From the NCBI GenBank assembly GCA_964496575.1, contig CAZCAC010000192.1:1-11445 (forward strand): 11,445 nucleotides of DNA, read 5' to 3'. How positions within the stretch are numbered: the first letter of the stretch is position 1; each line of letters starts with the position of its first letter. The translations under genes were made by a program, and so were the position numbers. Shown one piece after another: positions 7,475 through 11,445 of the stretch. The notes beneath the pieces are model-generated. The model saw only the letters and a program-made list of their open reading frames with translations. It ran no database searches and was not told the DNA's origin. The stretch is from CAZCAC01 sp964496575. Lineage in GTDB: Bacteria > Planctomycetota > UBA1135 > GCA-002686595.

Positions 7475-9172
7475 TCAGCGGGCGAGCCCCTCGATGGTGA
7501 GCTCGCCGCGCACCGGGAGCCGCAGACGCGCCCCGTCGTGCTCCTCGCCATTCACCCGCCAGCCGCGCAACGAGGTCTCGTCCGGCTCGGCCGCCTCGAC
7601 CTCGATCGTCTGGCCCGCGAAGTACCACCCCACGTACGGGGGATCGCAGCGCCGGCCGTCGATCAGGAGCGTGGCTCCCTCGGGAGCGGCGACCTCGCAG
7701 CGGATCGGAGGACCCAGGTCGAGTGTGCTCGAGAGGTCCTCCCGCACGACGTCGCTGCGGAAGCGGAAGAAGTAGACCAGGCGGGTGAACTCCTCGGGGT
7801 CGCCGGTGAAGCGCGGGTCGGCGAACGCGGAGTAGTGCTGGAGCCGTTCCTCGAGGAAGGCGGGTGCCAGCTCGTGATTCATCCACCCCGTGGCGCGATC
7901 GACGAAGAAGGTGCGGTAGGCGGGATCGTCGCGCAGGAGGCGCTTGAAGACGAGACCGCGTACCGAGCCGGTCTGGAGCCGGCGCTCGACGAGCCGGTGG
8001 CCGGCGACCTCGGGGGGCAGCTCCTTCTCGCCGAGGATCAGATCGAGAGCGTCCTTCTCCCAGACGAGGCCTCGCTCGCCCGACGAGCTGTGTCGGAAGG
8101 AGCGGTCCATGTCCCAGTTCACCCAGCGCCAGCGCGGGTTCTCCTCGGTCCGATCCAGGACCGCCGCACCCTGAGCCCAGTCGTCGGTCCCGCACCAGAT
8201 GATGCTGAAGAGGTGCTGGGTCAGGTGCTCGACGTCCACCCGGGACTCGGCTCGCTCGATGGTGAGCTCACCGGGCTCCAGCGAGGAGGCCCAGGCTCGC
8301 AGCTGCGTGTACGCCTCGTGATCGGCGGGGGTGTCGGGAGAGCGATTGCGGTGGAAGTAGAAGTTCTCGTGACCGAGTCGTGCGCTCCACATTCGCCGGG
8401 ACAGCTGCTCGCAGAAGGAACGGATCCGTGGGGCTTCGCCGTTCAGCACGAACAGTCCCGGCTGCATCGCCGGTGCGTCGCCTCCGAGCCGACGGACGAT
8501 GTCGAAGCCGATCGCCGAGTTGAATGGCGAGTCGGCACGGATGATCAAGCGTTGCACCGGCTCGCACTCCGGACCGAAGAGGGTCCCGGGGGCGAAGCGG
8601 TCGGTGCCGTACTCCTCGCGGAAGTGGAGGCGGAAGCTGGGACCGATCTGGTACCAGATGCGGGGCAGGCGCGTGGAGTCGCCGTGCAGTCGCACCCCGC
8701 AGTAGCCGGAGAAGACGTGCTCGGCGCCGACGAAGTAGGAGACGTGCGCGGGTCGCTCCCACTTCTCCCGCCAGTTGGCCAGGATGCCGCGGTCGGCGCC
8801 GTACAGGTCCGGCTCCTCCACGGACAGGCAGATCAGCGGCCAGGAGCCGACCAGATGGTCGGCCGCCAGCGACTCGCTGGGAGGCGGCGTCGAGTGGTCG
8901 GGGTTGAAGCGCAGGACGGCGCGTTGCTGGTGGAGACGCCAGCGGTCGGTCACGGGGGTGCGGGTGGAGTAGACGATGTCCTGCCCGCGCAGGATCTGCC
9001 CCAGCTCGCCGATCTCGAGCGTCCGTGCGGGTACGGCGGGGGCCTGCATCACCTCCCGGATCGGATCGAACCAGGTCGCGCGCTCCAGCAAGAACCCCGC
9101 CGCCCCGAACGCGATGAGGCCGAGGGAGATGGTCAGGCCGGGGCGCAGGGAACGGGATCTGGGCTCAGACAC
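7475..9172 (-). CDS. CotH-kinase-family protein, membrane-anchored
   Basis: A 565-residue protein. Residues about 12-30 (GLTISLGLIAFGAAGFLLE) form one N-terminal membrane segment, so the remainder should be exported. CotH-family motifs in order are: GYCGVRLHGDSTR...GPSFRLHF (157-184), matching the family pattern IRxRGNSS...KSFRLKF; LIIRADSPFNSAIGFDIVRRLG (209-230); LFVLNGE (240-246); DVEHLTQHLFSIIWCGTDDW (313-332); and WRWVNWDMDRSF (348-359), carrying the acidic W-D-x-D metal site. The family includes the atypical spore-coat protein kinase CotH. About 75 C-terminal residues (GATLLIDGRRCDPPYVGWYF) form a beta-rich domain common at the ends of CotH proteins. The start is GTG at 9172, overlapping the DUF4956 stop by 8 nt, which implies translational coupling. 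Substrate unknown. The VTC and DUF4956 neighbours support an envelope phosphorylation role. Confidence 0.85.
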   Translation of the reverse strand: MSEPRSRSLRPGLTISLGLIAFGAAGFLLERATWFDPIREVMQAPAVPARTLEIGELGQILRGQDIVYSTRTPVTDRWRLHQQRAVLRFNPDHSTPPPSESLAADHLVGSWPLICLSVEEPDLYGADRGILANWREKWERPAHVSYFVGAEHVFSGYCGVRLHGDSTRLPRIWYQIGPSFRLHFREEYGTDRFAPGTLFGPECEPVQRLIIRADSPFNSAIGFDIVRRLGGDAPAMQPGLFVLNGEAPRIRSFCEQLSRRMWSARLGHENFYFHRNRSPDTPADHEAYTQLRAWASSLEPGELTIERAESRVDVEHLTQHLFSIIWCGTDDWAQGAAVLDRTEENPRWRWVNWDMDRSFRHSSSGERGLVWEKDALDLILGEKELPPEVAGHRLVERRLQTGSVRGLVFKRLLRDDPAYRTFFVDRATGWMNHELAPAFLEERLQHYSAFADPRFTGDPEEFTRLVYFFRFRSDVVREDLSSTLDLGPPIRCEVAAPEGATLLIDGRRCDPPYVGWYFAGQTIEVEAAEPDETSLRGWRVNGEEHDGARLRLPVRGELTIEGLAR

Positions 9173-9869
9173 CTCCGGCGCGGTCGAAGTAGACGTTGAC
9201 CACCGCGCTCGCGGAGATCCCGCGCAGGGACGCCTGCAGGGGAACGACGCGGTCGGTGCCGAGGCGGACGAAGCGATAGGAGATCGAAGCCTCTTCCTCG
9301 CCTTCGGTCACGCTGTCGAGCTCCCCCGACTGGAGCTCCGCGGAGAGGTGCCCGAGCAGCGCCTCGCCGACCTCGCGGTACTCCGCCAGCGGCAGCGTGA
9401 GGACCAGGAGTCCGTGGCCGGGAGTTCCGCCGCGCTGCCGACCGGTGAAGCGCATCACCAGGAGCGCGACCACGATGGTGGCCAGGATCAGGGCGAGGAA
9501 GAGCAGGTTGAAGGTCGCGCAGCAGAGCGAGGTGGCCACCACGACCATCACGAAGGCAACCTCTTCCGGCTCCTTGATCGGCGTCCGGAAGCGGATGATC
9601 GACAGGGCGCCGAGCAGGCCGAGGGACAGCGGCAGGGAGAACTGGATGGCGATGAAGATCGCGGTGATCGAGACCCCGAGCAGCGGGAAGGCGCGGTGTA
9701 CTCGCGTCCCGGTGGAGCGTCCCTGGAAGAAGACGACGTACAGGTACGCGACGAAGAACGAGGAGAGGAGCGAGAACAAGAGCGCTAGTACGAAGACCGG
9801 GAAGCCGGTCTGCTCCATGCCCTTGACGCCGAAGTCGCTGATCTGTCGGAGTATTTCCTTGAGGTCCAT
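9165..9869 (-). CDS. DUF4956-family polytopic membrane protein
   Basis: A 234-residue protein with about four hydrophobic helices: residues 22-48, 61-78 (continuing to about 92), 104-118 and 119-139. Between helices is the family hallmark SLGLLGALSIIRFRTPIKEP (82-101), followed by EE. The C-terminal 90 residues are soluble and alpha/beta in character. DUF4956 proteins have no established biochemical function, but their genes repeatedly lie beside VTC-domain and CotH genes, as here. The ATG at 9869 begins 27 nt after the VTC stop; no clear SD is visible, suggesting coupling to upstream translation. The stop overlaps the next start by 8 nt. The family call rests on the RFRTPIKEPEE signature and the context. 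Confidence 0.88.
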   Translation of the reverse strand: MDLKEILRQISDFGVKGMEQTGFPVFVLALLFSLLSSFFVAYLYVVFFQGRSTGTRVHRAFPLLGVSITAIFIAIQFSLPLSLGLLGALSIIRFRTPIKEPEEVAFVMVVVATSLCCATFNLLFLALILATIVVALLVMRFTGRQRGGTPGHGLLVLTLPLAEYREVGEALLGHLSAELQSGELDSVTEGEEEASISYRFVRLGTDRVVPLQASLRGISASAVVNVYFDRAGGV

Positions 9870-9896
9870 CGGAGAGTTGCTGGAGAGTCGCGGGGA

Positions 9897-10721
9897 TCAG
9901 AGAGGGGATCCGGTCAGCCACTCGAAGCACGCGCCGTACTTCGAGAAGGACTGCTTGCGGAGGCCGACCCGGCCGAGCGGGGAGAGGGCCGGCGGCAAGG
10001 AGCTCGCGTCGCCCTTGAGCTCGAGGACCGCCAGGCGACCGGGGAAGGGACGCGCGGGTGGGAGCCGGCGCGGGTTGGTGCGGGGGATCTCGATCCGGTA
10101 GTCGACGGAGATGCGCGTGCCGGTGCCCGGCTCGACGAAGCGCCGGCGGCGGTAGCGGAGCTCGAAGGCGGGCAGGAGCGGCGCGGGGAAGGAGTCGAGG
10201 GGAGCGACGCCCTGCTCCGCGAGCTCGCTCCACAGACGGTGGGGCAGCTCCAGGAGCCGCGGGTCGTCGAGCGCGCGAGCCGCCAGCCAGCCGGCGGGGA
10301 GATCGGTCTCCATCCGATGCTTGCGGCGGATCGTGCCGATCTTCCTCTTCACCTCGAGGAAGACGTTGCCGAGGAGCTCGCCTCCCCGCGGGTCGGCGTA
10401 CCAGCGAGCTCGTACCTTGCCCTTGAGGTAGTCGCTGTTGCGCTTCTCGCCGTAGTGGAACCAGTCCGGCGTATCGAAGTAGAGGCTGGAGACCACGCCG
10501 TGGGGGTGGCGGCCGTCGGGGCGACAGAGGGCGGCCAGGAGGCCGATCACCCGCTTCAGCCGAGCGGCGGGAAAGACGAACTTCGTCTCGAGCTCCCCTG
10601 ATCCGCCGTCTCGCCGCGACGGGCGCGGACGAGCGGGATCGAGGCCGGTGGGGGTGCGGTTGGCGGTGGAGCTCACGGGATCACGGTCGAGGTGCGAGAG
10701 GCTCACCTCGCGGAGACCCAC
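9897..10721 (-). CDS. VTC-domain (triphosphate-tunnel) protein, putative polyphosphate polymerase
   Basis: A 274-residue protein with a low-complexity N terminus (1-40) and a VTC/CYTH-like tunnel fold. Charged strands are visible in order: the TTM signature ExExK in ELETKF (Glu43, Glu45, Lys47); SLYFDTPDW (79-87); LKGKVRARWY (99-108); FLEVKRK (121-127) with IRRKHR; FELRYRRRRF (186-195); RISVDYRIE (203-211); AVLELKG (231-237); and SFSKYG (258-263). These basic and acidic residues line the triphosphate and metal channel. In yeast Vtc4 this domain makes polyphosphate from ATP. Bacterial members are annotated 'polyphosphate polymerase domain-containing', but their activity is largely unproven. 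The GTG at 10721 is the outermost start; in-frame GTGs at 10706 and 10676 are alternatives, since homology begins only near residue 42. Neighbours are DUF4956 (27 nt) and CotH-like genes. Confidence 0.87.
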   Translation of the reverse strand: MGLREVSLSHLDRDPVSSTANRTPTGLDPARPRPSRRDGGSGELETKFVFPAARLKRVIGLLAALCRPDGRHPHGVVSSLYFDTPDWFHYGEKRNSDYLKGKVRARWYADPRGGELLGNVFLEVKRKIGTIRRKHRMETDLPAGWLAARALDDPRLLELPHRLWSELAEQGVAPLDSFPAPLLPAFELRYRRRRFVEPGTGTRISVDYRIEIPRTNPRRLPPARPFPGRLAVLELKGDASSLPPALSPLGRVGLRKQSFSKYGACFEWLTGSPL

Positions 10722-10778
10722 CTCGCCGGGGCGAGCGTACCACGCCCGCCGCGGCGATCGAACTCCCCCGGCCGCCGA

Positions 10779-11445
10779 TCAGTGGGGCAGCGGGGCTTCC
10801 TCGCCCTGCAGCGGCAGGAAGACCTTCGTCTCGCCGTCCCGGAGCAGGAGGAAGTAGCGCTCGGAGCCCTCGTTCTGCGGCCCGTGGTGGTAGCCGGCGA
10901 AGCGCTCTCGGGTCAGATCGCCGGGAGACTCGCCGCGCCCCGGGGCCCCGGGCGCGTCGGGTGCGGCGCCGAGTGCATCCGCGTAGATCTCGAGCGTGTA
11001 CCCCGAGGTGCCGATGTAGGAGGCGACCACCAGGTGCAGATCCGCGGGCAGGCCGACGTTGAAGACTCCCCATTCGGGATGAACGTCCGTCTCCCAGCAC
11101 GCGACCATCTGATCGATGGTCGGGTCGTACATGCAGAAGTCGAGGTCGGCATCGACGAGCTCGGTCAGGGTGATGGTCAGCTGCAGCGGCTCGGCGGCGT
11201 AGAACGCGAAGCCGTCGTAGGGGTCGACGCAGCACTCGCTGACCTCCCCTTCGATCCTCACGTAGTCCCCGACGCGCAGCTCGCCGATGTAGTTGGCGTT
11301 GGAGGCGTGGTCGTTGGGCTCGCTCTCGAAAATGGTGCCGGACGAATCCGGCGGGGGCGGCAACACCGGCGCGGTGGCTTCGAGGGAACCGCTGCAACCG
11401 GCCAGGATCAGGAGACCGGCGGAGAGGGGGGAGAGGAGCAGGGGG
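10779..11445 (-). CDS. Lipoprotein with PPC-type domain, start outside window
   Basis: The frame runs from the window edge to TGA at 10779 and encodes LLILAGCSGSLEATAP, a signal-peptide core and perfect lipobox (LAGC) with the lipidated Cys at 11394-11396. The start codon lies beyond 11445; an internal GTG at 11366 is not the start. The mature protein is 205 residues. Residues about 24-140 begin with ESEPNDHASNANYIGELRVG and end with GYTLEIYADA, the opening and closing strands of bacterial pre-peptidase C-terminal (PPC) beta-sandwich domains. Four cysteines (CC, C and C at mature 55, 56, 88, 100) could form disulfides in the periplasm. An acidic, Pro/Gly-rich linker and a short tail follow. 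Role unknown: PPC domains are binding or stability modules. It is the first visible gene of the minus-strand cluster, 57 nt before the VTC gene. Confidence 0.83.
   Translation of the reverse strand, partial: PLLLSPLSAGLLILAGCSGSLEATAPVLPPPPDSSGTIFESEPNDHASNANYIGELRVGDYVRIEGEVSECCVDPYDGFAFYAAEPLQLTITLTELVDADLDFCMYDPTIDQMVACWETDVHPEWGVFNVGLPADLHLVVASYIGTSGYTLEIYADALGAAPDAPGAPGRGESPGDLTRERFAGYHHGPQNEGSERYFLLLRDGETKVFLPLQGEEAPLPH

Noticed and set aside
5695..7500. 601-codon open frame on + strand
   Set aside because: It overlaps the real end of the COG0720 gene out of frame and runs antisense to the MORN and HExxH genes, with no recognisable domain.
7082..9199. 705-codon open frame on + strand opposite the CotH-like gene
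   Set aside because: The minus-strand frame carries CotH-family motifs in order; the + frame shows only composition-driven sequence.

Overview
The window is uniformly G+C-rich (about two thirds by eye) with strong G/C third-position bias and GTG/TTG starts. It comes from a bacterial chromosome. The gene content (HEAT-repeat protein, MORN-type protein, lipoproteins with LAGC-like lipoboxes, a planctomycete-like pterin-synthase homologue, ALDH4-type PruA) fits a diderm environmental lineage such as Planctomycetota, Myxococcota or Eisenbacteria. The phylum cannot be fixed from sequence alone. There are ten protein genes, the first and last cut by the window edges. I see no tRNA, rRNA, CRISPR array, transposase or phage gene.

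Layout. (1) 3-1100, +: 3' part of a HEAT-repeat protein. (2) 1109-1492, -: a 127-residue protein that aligns without gaps to the C-terminal domain of flagellin but has no N-terminal flagellin half. (3) 1500-1650: a short intergenic region with tandem and inverted repeats. (4) 1659-3290, -: ALDH4A1-type 1-pyrroline-5-carboxylate dehydrogenase (pruA). (5) 3291-3616: divergent intergenic region. (6) 3617-5930, +: a tight three-gene operon of eboA, eboB (TatD-like) and a pterin-synthase-fold protein lacking the usual catalytic Cys and His. (7) 11445-5932, -: six co-directional genes: PPC-type lipoprotein, VTC/TTM-fold protein, DUF4956 membrane protein, CotH-kinase-like protein, HExxH metallopeptidase-like lipoprotein and a small exported MORN protein.

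How they may work together. The + operon looks like a reduced ebo metabolite-traffic cluster: only eboA and eboB are here, and the next gene is a probable pterin- or purine-like small-molecule binder instead of eboC-F. The - cluster joins a cytoplasmic triphosphate-tunnel enzyme, a polytopic membrane protein and an exported CotH-like kinase with lipoproteins, suggesting an envelope phosphate or phosphorylation system. VTC-DUF4956-CotH is a recurrent but poorly understood trio; the flanking lipoprotein and peptidase genes extend it. The points most worth a second look are the orphan flagellin C-domain, the altered pterin synthase beside eboAB, and the extended VTC/DUF4956/CotH locus.
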